DNA of 64,000 nt from Typha latifolia. Taxonomy: Eukaryota > Streptophyta > Magnoliopsida > Poales > Typhaceae. Below, in pieces: positions 48,336-61,500 of this stretch (position 1 is its first letter; each line of letters begins with the position of its first letter). Location: the NCBI GenBank assembly GCA_019914945.1, contig CM034104.1, forward strand, positions 14,397,340-14,461,339, read 5' to 3'. The notes under the pieces are model-generated. The model made no database searches. It was not told the DNA's origin and worked only from the letters and a program-made list of their open reading frames with translations. The translations under genes and the position numbers were made by a program.

Positions 48336-50571
48336 TCATCCTGGTTGCATCTCAATTATGCTCGGTTGAAAGCTGTTCATCATTTTTGTCCGTGAGACAG
48401 TTCGATAGGTTCCAGCTGAATGACTGCCCATGTCAGTGTTCCCCTGAAGGCTCCGAGATATAACACCTGCGTTTCCATAATTTCGATTGGAATCTTTTAC
48501 TATACCTGGTTGGATCAGGCTTCCAACATCAAGACTGGAATCTTTTCCCTTATATTTTTATATTGATAAAGTTTAAATTTAAATTTCTATTGTTTGCATT
48601 AATTCTATTTAGTGTGATAAATTGATAATGTGATAGGTAGAAAATTGAGAGTTAAATTCTTAAACTGATAATGTGATAATGTGATAATGCAAGCAAACTT
48701 CTATGCTCTCTTTCATTTTTCCTCTCTGTTGTTAAATTATATTAAAGCCTATCCGCTTTGTTAAATTATTTATTTATTTTGCTTTAGATATATCAATAAT
48801 TATATATTATTTATTTATTTATTTATTTTGCTGTGTCCTGTGTTGTGTTAGTGTCTTATTTTTTTTTAAATTAGTCATGTTGCCGTATCCATATTGTCTC
48901 GTGTTCGTATCCCATGTCCAAACTTTGTTAGCTCAATCAACATGTCTGACATGTACATAGATAAGTATGTTAAGCAACCATATTTTTAATCAATACTTAT
49001 ATTTCCATATTATTGACTCATCAAACTACTTTAAAAACTTAGACGATATGAGAGCAGTGATTTTATGTTTTATATTTAACTCATGAGATGCAAAACTAAA
49101 TTTTTTCTAATTAGATACATTTCCTCTTAGTGTTGTGGGTTCAAACCCAAGTAGTGAAGAAATATCATAATTTACTAATTCTCCTCCCTATTCCTCTGTA
49201 ATCTGAAGAAAATGTCATGCTTCATGTGTAAGTAACGAAAAGCAAGTTATACCTGAATTTGCTATATCTAATTGATCATGCATAGCAAAGGATGCCGATC
49301 GTGCCAACCACAATAGACAAAATTCAGTAAAAATGGCTTCCCTCATTCATCTGGACATTCATGCCCATGAAAGGTAACATTGACAATTTATATATGCCTA
49401 GTTGTTTCTACATGGGTACTTCCATTAGTTACAAACCCCATCGATCTACCTTGGTTCGTTCTTTAATCTTTCATATTTAATCCCATTTTATTCCTAATTA
49501 AGAGTATCTTAATATTCTCATACAGTCTTCTCTGGATTTCTACTAATTTTATTTTGAACTGCTATAATGTTGGTGCTATAGATCCAGCAGAATGAAGACA
49601 CATTTACTAAATTTAACTCCTAATTCAATAGTCCAAGTTCTCTATAAACCTAACAATTATGTGATTACCTTTTCCACAAGAACCTGCAAATCCTGTCCCC
49701 ATGCTAACCTGCTGTTGCTCCTAAGGCTTATTACTTCAAGAAGAACCACTCCAAAACTGTAAATGTCTGCATTCTTGGTTAACTGCCCCAACAAGGCATA
49801 CTCAAGTGCCAAATAATTCCTGCAAATGCAAATAAAATCAGGAGAAAAACAAATAATCGTGTTCCAGGAAATCTGAACTTGCAAAATACAAGATTTGTGT
49901 TTACAGCTTTAGTACTATCTAACCACAGTTAGCCAATTCAAATTTGATGAAAAAGCTACCAAACAATCTAGCTACCTGTTATTACTGATCAAGCAATGAT
50001 TCTCACATAAACTAGCTAAATACCTTTACAGATCCAGGAACAAACAAGCACGGAAGAATTAAAAGAATGCATCCTAAATAAAATTACTCACAAAGTTCCT
50101 GCAACACAAGTACTTATAAGAGTGATACTGTCGGGGAAAAGCTTCACCAGACCAAAATATCCAATCTTAGGAACTAGGTCCTTATCAAGTAAAACATTAC
50201 TAGCCTTGATATCACGATGTACTGTACACTGTTCAGCATCCTCCTGAAGAAATGAAATACCAGACGCGGTCCCAGTACATATAGCAGCCCTTTTGTGCCA
50301 ATCCAATGAAATGTGTTTGGTCGTTGGACCTGCAACGACATATAAGATCTCAGTCATCCCTATGAATGTACAGTCTAGACTATTGTTTTCCAGATATTCA
50401 TATACCAACATCCGGTAACTGCCTTCAATACAGCAACCAAATAGTTTTACAAGATTAGGATTTGTTATATTTGATATGATATCAATCCCAGTCAAGAACT
50501 CATTTATTCGTTGCTTTGATTAAGCAGAAAATGACTTTATCGCAACTTGTGTATCATCCCTCAAGATTCCC
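48336..50571 (-). pseudogene. Receptor-like cytoplasmic kinase pseudogene (At1g16670/CRPK1-like)
   Basis: Parts of a Ser/Thr kinase in order: GILRDDTQVAIKSFSA*SKQ with an in-frame stop where SAESKQ is usual (from 50571), then NITNPNLVKLFGCCIEGS and MLVYEYLENNSLD; from about 50330, LDWHKRAAICTGTASG and the catalytic loop VHRDIKASNVLLDKD, with the DFG motif changed to YFG and normal HISTRVAGT altered to LISTCVAGT. Exon 49669-49819 gives YLALEYALLGQLTKNADIYS, where APE has become ALE. The last exon (48336-48466) ends SRTKMMNSFQPSIIEMQPG. The glycine-rich loop exons and the C-lobe exons between about 49668 and 48467 were not found. Loss of the metal-binding Asp plus a stop means no active kinase. 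Confidence 0.85.
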
Positions 50572-52431
50572 TGCATATAGGACAAGAAATGTTCCTTGAA
50601 TTATAATACAAAGAAGGAAAAACAAAACACTCCTTTTCTCCATGGAAGGCATGCAGAAGAGCATAGTGTATCTAATGCATCAAAATGATGACACAAGATT
50701 TTATACTTGGCCAATTCACTCAAGAATGACTTCTAAATGCAACCTAGGGGGTTTTAAAAGATAATAAAATAATTCAACATTTTGAAGTAACAGAGTAAAA
50801 GCAACATGTTGGAAAAATGACATAGAACCAATGAACATGTTGGAAGAAACACAAAATACTACATTACTACTCTTTCCTTTTGGACAAGGACTGAGATATT
50901 GATAAGGTAGAGCCCCTCACAAAACCAAACAAGGAAAGAAAAAGCTACTTTAGAATCTTTACTGCATGTCAAGATTGACAGGTGGAACTCGATAGGCATA
51001 ATGTATCTGCAGACACAACGACAATTACATGGATTTCAAAAGGGTGAATAATGAAGAGTTGTTCAGATGAGTTTGTTATTTAAAGAAGGTAGAAATCCAA
51101 ATAGCTCCTTCGTTAACACAAAATGCTTTACATAATAATATAATATCTCTACCGACATCCAGTTGTACTGAATAACCTATAAGGCTATAAGATCATAGAG
51201 GCTGCAAATACATTAGAAAATAGACTATCCGTGAAACATGAACATGGGTATGGGATACAGTCAGAATACAATAGGAATACCCTAATATAACAAAATGATG
51301 TGTAATTTTTCTTTTGACAAAAGGCAAAATATGTGCTGTTTCATTGAAACAAAACAACCAAACTCTTCTCCAAGCAGGTCAGAACTAAGGCAACTGAAAG
51401 CATACACAGCAAATCTAAAGCAAACTCCAAAATAAAGTATATTGTGACCAAGTGTACCAGCAAAAGGCACAAAAAAACTAGACAGTATATCCTGTACAAC
51501 CACAAGAACCACAGCCAAACTAAAATAAGGATGTTCATCTAGGCACAACCACCACAAAAGAATATGTAAGGTTAGTTGCAAAGAAGCAAAAGCAAATAAG
51601 GAAAATCTATCAAAAAATCATAATAGTTCCCATTGTGGAAAAATCTTAGTCTGAACCTCCAAATCAGAAAATAACATCCCCTATAGTAACATCTAACATC
51701 AACATTTATTGGCAATAGTCCCTTCCCGAGCTAACTTGGGATGGAAGTTGTAGATTCATTCAAATGCAACTTATCTTCATACAACTATTGAAAGTATTCA
51801 GGCCTTATTTCCATTTCCGTTCTAATTTTGAGAAATTGAATATTTAGGAATTATCTAAAATAAATAAATGGAATGTCCTGTCAGAACAATATCTGATTGA
51901 GAATCTGCTGACTCCTAGATTGTGCCCTTAGAAGGGACAATATGTATCACTGGCACATGCTGTGCAGATTCAGTGTGCCTGTTGGCACAGTGAATAGTTT
52001 TGCCATATTGAAAAGGCACAGTGAATAGTTTTGCCATATTGAAAAAACTATCTCGAAACATTTATACAACCTTAAAATAGGTTTTAAGAGCTAATATAAA
52101 GTCCTTCCTTTAATACTAAATATTAGTGTAACATATGCAATTAGAATCTAATCTCATTATTTTCCCCAATTTTTCTTAATTTAAGTTGGCCAGAATTACT
52201 TCGAGAAAATTGAAATTCTCCTTTGATTCCTAAAATTTTTAGTATAATCTAAATAGATCAAGAACCACAATACAAAAAAGTCTCAAAAAGAATAAATGAG
52301 ACTTCACATTAGATTTGTTTAAAATAAGATATGCTCAATTCCTACTGGCATGGTGACATGGGTAGACAGTTAGAGTTCCTCTTTTCATGGAACTGTCATT
52401 CTAGTTCAGCCAAGATAAACAAGCGACTTAC
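50572..52431. other. Spacer between kinase relic and Yippee exons
   Basis: AT-rich DNA. I searched it by eye for the missing third and later Yippee exons and for the missing kinase N-terminus and found neither. A perfect 31-bp tandem duplication (GGCACAGTGAATAGTTTTGC...) lies at 51984-52045. Confidence 0.5.
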
Positions 52432-53208
52432 ACTTTATTGAAGAGATAATCCTTTCCATGCCTGCAATGATAGGACTGCATACAACAACAACAAACGTAC
52501 ATCAGGTGAGAAGCTTTACAAATACAAGCATAAATCTCTACTTACAGAAGTGGCATATATATTTATGCTAGATCATGTTTATTAATAACGTAGTGGGAAA
52601 TGACATGTCATTATGTCAAGAAATAAAGATCAACACAAAAATAGTGCAAGAGAGAAAACATGATGGAACGAGCGTTGCGGTTAGAATTAATTTTCTGCTT
52701 CCAGTTGTAATGCTGCAAGAACATGCAGTCACAGTTCTTACCTCTATCAGCGCAAACTCTACTAGAAATTCCCATCTCTTTTCATTATAAATTCTATCAT
52801 CTTGACCCAAAAATTCATCGAGGTCAAATTCAGCGAAGTAAAATCATGAGCAGTTTACTTATTTTACTTTTTAATCATGACAATGCCAAATATGGCAAAA
52901 AAATTATAAGCGCGCCCAAAAGAGCCATCTCTTCTTCCAAGGACCAACGAAAGAGTTCTCTAATACGTTCTCTCATACGTGCATTACTAACTAAACGAAT
53001 AGATAATCTTTGATATAGTCTTCCGAGCGAGGGAAAAAGTAACCTAAGATAAGCAAGGAATGAGGATCAAATGGAGAAGGGAAAGAGGCTCGAATCCGAA
53101 TGGAGGTTAGACCTTGGAGATGAAGCCGTCGGCGATGGCAAAATGGGTCTGACAATGCTTGCAGCTGTAGATCTTCCCCTCCAGGCTTATCAAGAACAAC
53201 CGCCCCAT
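52432..53208 (-). pseudogene. Yippee-like zinc-binding protein, apparently truncated after exon 2
   Basis: Exon 1 (53113-53208, 32 codons) reads [20 protein letters not shown] then [12 protein letters not shown], an exact-looking Yippee N-terminus with the first zinc half-site Cys-X2-Cys. Exon 2 (52432-52475) gives SYHCRHGKDYLFNKV, the next family block, with acceptor TATGCAG and donor GT|GTAAGT. The rest of a Yippee domain (...VNVT..., the MMTGLHTVADIFC stretch and the second pair CGxC in VGCG...GWKYE) is not visible in the minus strand down to the kinase relic. Either the 3' exons were lost, or they are too diverged for me to see. The two exons present are undamaged, so a transcript may still be made. 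Confidence 0.7.
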
Positions 53209-55522
53209 CACATTCCCTGATCCCGATCCCTCCTATCTTCTGTTCCCCGATTGCTATCTCAGTCCCATCCCTTATTCCTTAGTTTTCTTAAATATTTAAT
53301 CAAGTATATATTATGTTCTCATAAAAATAACTATAATTGGCTAGAATATTTTTACTTGGCCCGAATCCGACCTGGTCCAATTGATTTGTGGGTCAAATAG
53401 TGAATAAATATCTAAACCCTATCCTAATTTTTTTTATATTATTTACTTATATTTAAACATGTCTTGGCCCTTTACACACCCGAGCAAGCCACGAAATCGT
53501 TGAGATGAAAAATCGTCTCCTCAGGCCTTCTCAAAATTTTACTTTTATTTTTTTCTAAGATTTTTCTCATAAAATTTTAATCCTTCAACATTTTTTTAAA
53601 GTTGAACAATCAACATTTTACTAAAAATACTAAATTTATCAACATTTTATGTAGGATTACGGTATCAATAGACTCATTTTGATATTAAAATTTGAGGTAT
53701 AATTTATTTAGAAAAATAATATTTAAATGAGGGTCAGGTTAGTCAAAAGCTCACCAAACTAGATCTCTTTTTAATAATTAGCGAGATAGATTCATCCTAA
53801 ATTTAATATCAAAAGAGATTTATTTTGGCGCAGCCCTAATTAAAACACTAAATTATTGCATTTTACTTATCTAAAAGTAAAATACAATATAATCAGTATT
53901 TTTATTAAATAAAAAATATTAAAAAATTCAGCGCTTTACTAAAAATAACATACGCGTAATATATCTAAACTATTATTAAAATACCACCGAATAGTTAAGC
54001 GTATTATTATTAAAAATACTAAATTATTCAAAGTTCTATTAAAACTAATAGTCCATTTTAGGGATATAATATATCGTTATGAAGATAAAAAAACACAAAT
54101 ATAACGATTTTAATTGAAACTTAGTTGAATCTCTAACAAAGTAAAAAATATAAAGAAAAAATTTATGTAGTCATAACTTTGTGCCAAGTTATCCATTTTA
54201 AACATAAAATATCATTGTGAATGTAGATTTATAAGTTAAAATAACATAGTAATTTACTGCAGCAAATTATGCTCAGAATGGGAAAAAAAAGCTCCTCCAA
54301 ATTTTATTTTTAATATTTTTGATAAAATGCTCTAACTCTTCGGCATTCTCTAAATATAAAATACTGAGAAATCGAGCATTTTATAAAATAAAATCTTTAT
54401 TCTTTTTATCAAAAAGTAACTTATCAGTTGTGTCATGAATATATTTTAATGTTAAATTTGAGGTGTAATTTATTTGAATAAATAAAATATGAAAGAGTGC
54501 CATTGGCTCCTATTTATTTATGTGAGATTTAAGTTTCAAGTTACTCGTCAGGACAGGACAGGAAGTAGTGAAATATGAAACCGATTAAAATAGATAAACG
54601 AATTACCAAGCTGGTTAGATCGTAAAAACAAACTGATCGACAAAAAAAGAGCTGCATTGACTTGATTAAGCATCAATAATAGGTCTCTCTCTGTCTTCGA
54701 CTTGAGTAGCAGCAGTTCTAACTCAGGTTGGACCTATTCTTCAGAGCCGAATAAATTCAAACTCGAACTCAATCATATAAATATCACATATTAAATATAA
54801 TATGAAGCTGGTTTATGACTTGAACTTGTAAACACGATCCATGATCCGTCGAATAGGGGTGAAAATGCGTCGGATTAACTCCGACCCGACACGCTATCCG
54901 ATCCGATTCGGATTAGATTCAGATAAAAAATTTCTATTCGATTCAGATACCGATAGAATTTTAAAAAAAAGTTTAGATACGAATTCGGATACGATATATT
55001 TTTCGGATTTGGATACGGATATCGAATATTCGTTTACTTATATATATTTTTAAATAATTTATAATATTTAGTTTACTTATTTAAATAATAAATATTAATA
55101 TTGTTACTAATAATACGTTATATATTTTTATAGAGATTAATTTCTCTAATTTTATATATTTGATATACAGAAAAATTATTTATTATAAAATTCTTAATAA
55201 TTTTATATTAATTATATCTAAATAAAATATTATAATTATTTTAAATTCAATCAATATCAAAGATCGAATTATTTATTAAAAAATTATCCGTATTCATTTA
55301 ATTAAAATATAATTTTAAATTTTAGTATCAGTCAAATATTATATTCGAATTCAGATTCGGACTAAAATCCTAATCGGAGTCGGTTTTCACCCCTACTAAT
55401 ACCGTCGACCATTGGAAACAAAAGCGCTGTCTTCCAGTTCCAGTTCCAGTTCCAGTTCGGCCATATATGCCTTTCATCTCAGCCGACCACGTCTACTGCT
55501 CGACGAGGAACGCCTGCTAGTA
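53209..55522. other. Divergent Yippee/ABC1 kinase promoter region with MITEs
   Basis: Very AT-rich. It contains repeated AT-rich stretches (for example AAATTTGAGGTATAATTTAT near 53688 and its close copy near 54460) and a MITE at 54854-55395. A (TTCCAG)n hexamer run at about 55433-55457 lies in the presumed leader of the ABC1 kinase gene. Confidence 0.5.
54854..55395. mobile_element. Probable hAT-like MITE with TAGGGGTG ends
   Basis: A 542-bp unit with ends TAGGGGTGAAAATGCGTCGG and, as reverse complement of the right end, TAGGGGTGAAAACCGACTCC. The subterminal regions carry TTCGGAT/GGATACG-type repeats around an AT-rich core. CCGTCGA occurs on both sides (54846-54852 and 55402-55408), but not immediately adjoining the ends, so the target duplication is uncertain. 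Confidence 0.6.
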
Positions 55523-58500
55523 ATGTGGCGTTCCTTCGCGAAGCTGGCGGCGGGGGCCGCACTCCTCGGTGTCGGAGGAGGAGCAGCCGCCGTCGCGACG
55601 TTCGATGATCCATCCACTGCCGTCAAGATCTGCACCATCGTTCCCCTTCGCCTCCTCCGCGACTCCGTCACTGCCGCCACCATCGCCTTTGGTCCGTCTC
55701 TTCCTCTCTCCCCTTTTCCTTTCACTTTTTGGTATCTACATCTTTCCTTAGAACAAGATAAGAGGTAAGGCAATCCTTCCCCTAGTAATTCCATACCTAA
55801 AGCTAGAAGATGGAGAAACAAAGTAGAAGATGGATTCAGCAAGGAAGCGAGGAGTTAAGATAACAAATCATGCAAAAATTCTTTATTGGGGGCTGGTGGT
55901 ATGAGCAAGATAGAAGGGATTGGGTTTCAGATAAATCTTACCCTAGATCTCGAGGAAGAGGAAGAAGGTTTAGAGGAAGTTATCAGTATGGTGAAGAAGG
56001 TTATCAGTTGGCCTCAAATCTGCACAAGATGTGCTTTGGCAGTGAGATTTTGCCTTTGAATCCTTCTGGCGTGTTAAAAGTCTCAATTAAATTCAAAGAA
56101 ATGAGGAGAGGTTGCTGGGAGATTGTAGTAGTAGTTGTATGTTCTGTGGCAAAGATGAATCGGAGAACCATTTATTTCACAAATTGTGAGATGGCAAAAT
56201 CTATTCAGGACAAAATGAAATAGAGTTTTGGTTTTAGAAAAGCTCCAAGGAAGATAATGGAAATCTGGGGAATGGTGAAGATATTAAGATCAAAGGTGAT
56301 AAATTCGTAAAATGAAGTGGAAACTTTGTATGGCTAGTTTTGTTTGGGTTCTATGGCTGGAGAGAATAAAATAATCTTTTGTTAAAACTGCAAAGGCAAA
56401 GATTGGAAAGCTTTTAACTTTTATTACTCATTATACATTTCTATGTTGGCAGTGGATTCAAGGAGAGAATATGAGGAAGAGGTAAAGATGCTTATTCAAA
56501 AACAAAGGGTATAGGATGCAGTTACAATGGAGGAGCACTAAGAAATAGTTGGATTAGCATTCTTGGTTTCTTTGGTCCATTTGTAGTAGTTTTTTTTAAT
56601 TGTGTGTCAAGACTGATGTATACAGGGAATGATATTTTGATAAAGAAATGAAACAAAGATCGTTATGCATTTTTTCTAAAAACAAAACAATCTGGAGACG
56701 AAGGCAAGTATTCACTATTGCTTGTGAGCAAGAATGATTGTGTCAACCCGTACATTCTGTGCTAGTTGGGTGCCAACATGCTAGGGAAGCAATAGCATAT
56801 CACTCGTTGCGAGGGCATTGGTTAAGTTGAGTGAAGCCTAACTATTCGATCAAAATCAGATTGATGTTGTAGTAGTTGAAGCAAAGTTTCTTGCTGCCAC
56901 GTGTTGTTCATCTAATGTTGAAAATAATGCTTCGTGTATCCCAAATTGTATACCAGTAGAGATGATGACATGGCACTCTTATATGCTTCATGTACCCCAA
57001 GTTGTACACCAATATAGACAATGCCCAATGGCCAATATTCCTGCATGCTTTGTGTACCCCAAACTGTAGACATAGTCAACAGCTTTCTAAGAATATTAAC
57101 ATGTAATCTCTCTTTACTCTTTCCTAGTATATATATCTGTATATAATCCCTACTTCTCTAGTACTTCAGTTCCATGTCACATTTTCATACTATTACTTTG
57201 TCATTTTTTCAATCAAAAAATCACCGAAACCAAAAGTGATCAAAACTTTGATTAGAAATGCCGAAACAAGCTGAAACAAGATTATTGTTTTTTTTAGTGA
57301 ACCATAACTGAGAGAAACCTAGAGTTGAATCCATTGATGGTGTTAACCTAGTAGATCTATCGTTTAGTTCTTCAATTTTGGCCCCTAAATTGAATTAACT
57401 AGTGCCAATTAATGCATGTCTTGAATCCTGTTTCTATTTGACTATTGCTATATTTTTAACAAAATATATGTTTTACAATATGGTGTAAGGTGAAAGACCC
57501 TAATGTAGGTGCTAATAGCTATTTTAGAATCTAAACTATGTTAAGAAACATATTTCAAAGTGGCACGTCTGTCTGTGACTGGCCAGTGGCGCACTTGTCT
57601 GGCCAATTGCCAGCATAGTATTCCTTGCTTGTGAGTATGAATATTTCATCGTCCAATTGTATTATGTATCTGAGTTTCACAATGAAACAGGATAGTTATG
57701 CCCTCTTTCTCAAAACAAACAATTAGGAGAAGAAGGCATGTACTCGGCTATTCGCCTTAGCTTATGAGTGGATATTTCATCATCCGGTTGTATTTCAATT
57801 TGTTAATATGAATTCACTTGTTCCGTTCCTTTCAGATTACCAATTTTCTTTACATGGACTCAAGGAAGGAAGTATTGAATGGTTGAAAGCCAGACATGAA
57901 GTCCACAACCGCTGTGCTCATAGACTCCAAGAACTTTGTTTTCGAAATGGAGGGATATATATCAAACTTGGTCAACATATTGGTCAGTTGGTATGTTTCT
58001 GTGCATGCTACTTACATCTTTGTATATGAGTATACAATCTCTCCATGCAGTGTCTAGTAAATAGGATTCATAATGTTGTCTCATAGGTCATAAAATTATG
58101 AAGTTTTACTGTTGTAGTTTGTGATTTTAGAATCAGACCAATATCATATCGTTGGCTGATATTTCTTTGATGAAGAATTTTCATTTGGTGATAAAAGTGT
58201 GAAGTAAAAATTGGACACCTAATTGTACAGTGAAATTTCCTTGAATTAGATTTCCAGTTTTCAACTTTGTGTTTCTGCACTAACTCATGGTACTTGCTTT
58301 CATAGTTCCATCCAAAACTACTTTAGCTAGAAAAACAAGGCTATGGATAAAATAGAGACTTATTATGGAGTAAAGGATGGTGTTATCTTAATTTTTTTGT
58401 TTGGTGCTGGTTGGGAAGATAAGGATATGATGCAATAATTATGTTGGATAAGCTGCAATAAAAATAACACAATAAATGGGGTTCATCACATTTTTTTTAA

Positions 58501-61500
58501 TCTCAGTAAGATCACACTCGTTTGGCAGCATTTTTTTCTGAGATAAACAGGGATTTGCCCAAAAAGAGGGAGTTAACACTGGCAACCAAACGACCCTATA
58601 AGTTTTGAAGGGAGCGTAACTGAATTGCTTAATTTTCTTTTCTTACTATTTTACTACGGTTACAATGGAAGTTTTTTCCATATCTCAATGGATACTCATT
58701 TACTCCTGAAGTACTGAAAATTTCTCTTTCTCATGAAAAACATACTTTTGTACAGTTTGACAGTGATTATAAAACAGCTCCTTTTGCTTACTTCAGTAAA
58801 TTATCCAGATAGAAACCTTTCCTGGAAAGTTTGAAATGGATCAAGACTTCTTTTTGAGAATGTAGGGAATACATTGCTACCTGTAAGCTCCTAGAGTGAT
58901 ATCTCTTCCATCAGTTGGCGATCTTTTTTTCCACTTCTTGTAGTGCTTTTACAGTTCTTCAGGAATAGCAGCAAACTATGAGAGTTTTCTCTTTAAATAA
59001 GTTTTCTGCATGTGTGGCATCTGTTCTTTGATTTCCTTTTTACTCTTGGACATTAACTCCTTTTATGTGGCTAATTTGGTAGATTTTGGTTGTAGGAATA
59101 TGTAGTTCCAGAAGAATATTTACAAACGATGAGGGCCTCAATGCTGAAAAGGTGTCCAGTTTCCTCTTATGATCAAGTGCGCAGAGTATTTGTGAAAGAG
59201 CTTGGAGGACCACCAGAAAGTGTTTGTTCCTTCCTTTTCCTTGTTATATTCATCTTAAATATATCTATAATTGAGAAAGGCTGTATCTTTGTTGTTTGCT
59301 TACTCAAGCAGTTAGATATTGCTAAAGTGATATGCTGTTTCTGTTGTTTCCAGCACTCTTATGAGTGTCAATGTGTGTCTGCACACACACGTACACGTAT
59401 ATCTAGTGTATGCCTTACCAGTTTGCTGTTTCATTGATGTGCTTGTGGTATTGAATATTCAGATTTTTGCGGAATTCGATCCGGTCCCACTGGCAAGTGC
59501 TTCTCTTGCACAAGTTCATTATGCTAGAACTCATGATGGCCAAAAGGTCGCTGTGAAGGTTGTAAACTGTATTGCAACTGCAACTTCTATTAAAATTTTC
59601 ATTTAAAATATGAAATTTGTCCCGTTTCTTTCCTTTGTAATTGTGAACATTAACTGTGATATCCAAATAGTGTTTCTCAGCTATCAGGAGGCTTTAATTT
59701 TATTGATGTCCAGGTTCAACACACTCACCTGACAGATACCGCTGTTGCAGATATTGCGACTGTGGAATTCATAGTGAATTTCTTGCACTGGTGTTTTCCT
59801 GCATTTGACTACAGGTGCTGCTTTTAGTGGTCTTGGTTTTCACAAGTATATTGTTTTAGGAGATTATGGTGTGAATATTGTATTCATGTGTAGGAATATG
59901 TGCACATGTTAAGATTAATCTGATCATTCTGGTCATACCTATTGACTAATTTGTTCATGTTTGGAGATTTCATGCAGTGAAATTTTACATGTTGCCTAAG
60001 TACAATGAAATGGCTAGTCCTTACTGGACGTTGAATCAAAAAGAATGTTATATAAGATGACAGGAAATGAATAAGAGCTGATGATTTTGTAGTTTTAAAA
60101 TTATTATTATCTTTTTTGTGTCAAATAACAAATACATCTTTCATATTCTTGTTTGCCTATTTAAGCAGTTCTTCTGGTAAGAATGCTAAACAAACTTTAA
60201 AGTTAGACTCTTGATCTAATTTGAAATAGTAATTCGATAAAGCATGGATAGTGTTTTAGATTCCTTGCCATATTTAGCAGGTGGTTTGAACGTCTACTGC
60301 AAAATATGATTATTATTGATATCTAGTAACCTTTCCAGTGAGTCTATATCACCGGATTCCAACATCTGGCTGAAAGTTATGCTTTCCTAAAACAATTTTT
60401 GTTAACATGATCTATAACAGATAATCTTTTGTTACACCATGCGAGATTACTTGGTGCACTTTGTGTCATTGTCTGTAGTCTATGTTCCTTCTCATGACAT
60501 GCACTATCAAGTTTAATTATTGTGTAACACAATTTATACGACAAATTGGATATTTTTTTCTTTAAATTTGAGCATTTATTTCTTATTTGATGAAACATGT
60601 TTCACTAGCCACTTTGAGGTAGTACTGACGGCCATATAAATGAGGGCGGCATAATTTGTTAGGATGTATATGTTGACACTTCAGGCAGCTGATGACTCTG
60701 TATTAAATGATTGGGAACGCTTGAATTTTTTTTCTAAACATGAGAGATGTTTCTTGCAACCAAATTAAAGATGAGACCAAACTATGATGGGGTTATGCTG
60801 GCACTAACTTTGCCTGGAAAATGAAGCATGAGGGTTGGATGGACTAGCTGCATTCAGTGACTAGCTTATACTTTTAATCTTACGTGCTTAAACATGAATA
60901 ACTGAACATCTCCTGAAATACATTATATTTCATTCTTTTGTCAAACAACTTTAAACTGAATAAGATATTTTAGATACATCAAAATTTCTTTCTAAAACCA
61001 ATATATCCAAGATTAGGTGATTCTATTGTGCGCATTCTTACATAGCATATATTGATGTGAAAGTACTAAATTACACAAGTACCTACTTACACATTAATGA
61101 AATAAGTGCTTTTATACACTTTATTTGAGTAATTGAAAATTGAGTTTTTATATATAGGTGGTTGGTTGATGAAATTCGTGAAAGTGCACCAAAGGTGAGG
61201 TGTTTTTCGACCATTTCTGCAACATTCCTTTCTTTCTTTTGAGTTTGTTTCTTGCGATTACATAGCATTTTATTCTCACTCTTAATTAAGACTGGATCAT
61301 TTGAGGAGTTTGTGTTATCTGAGTTACATGGAGTGATTTGAGTTGAAAGTCTCCTTTTTGAATATGAACTAAAGAGGGCAATTTAAGCAGAGCCCCAACC
61401 ATTTGATCTTGTGGGGTAGCTGATCGATGGTGGTTGACTAAAGAATTAAGCAGTTCCTACTGGTCACCGAGGAATTAAGTAGGCTTCAGGGAACTAGATA

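Noticed and set aside
49131..49160. tRNA-like T-loop (GTGGGTTCAAACCC)
   Set aside because: No D-arm, anticodon arm or acceptor stem could be paired around it.
55870..56223. A 117-residue frame starting [13 protein letters not shown]
   Set aside because: A neighbouring frame carries the LINE zinc-finger motif; this is decayed LINE sequence in an intron.
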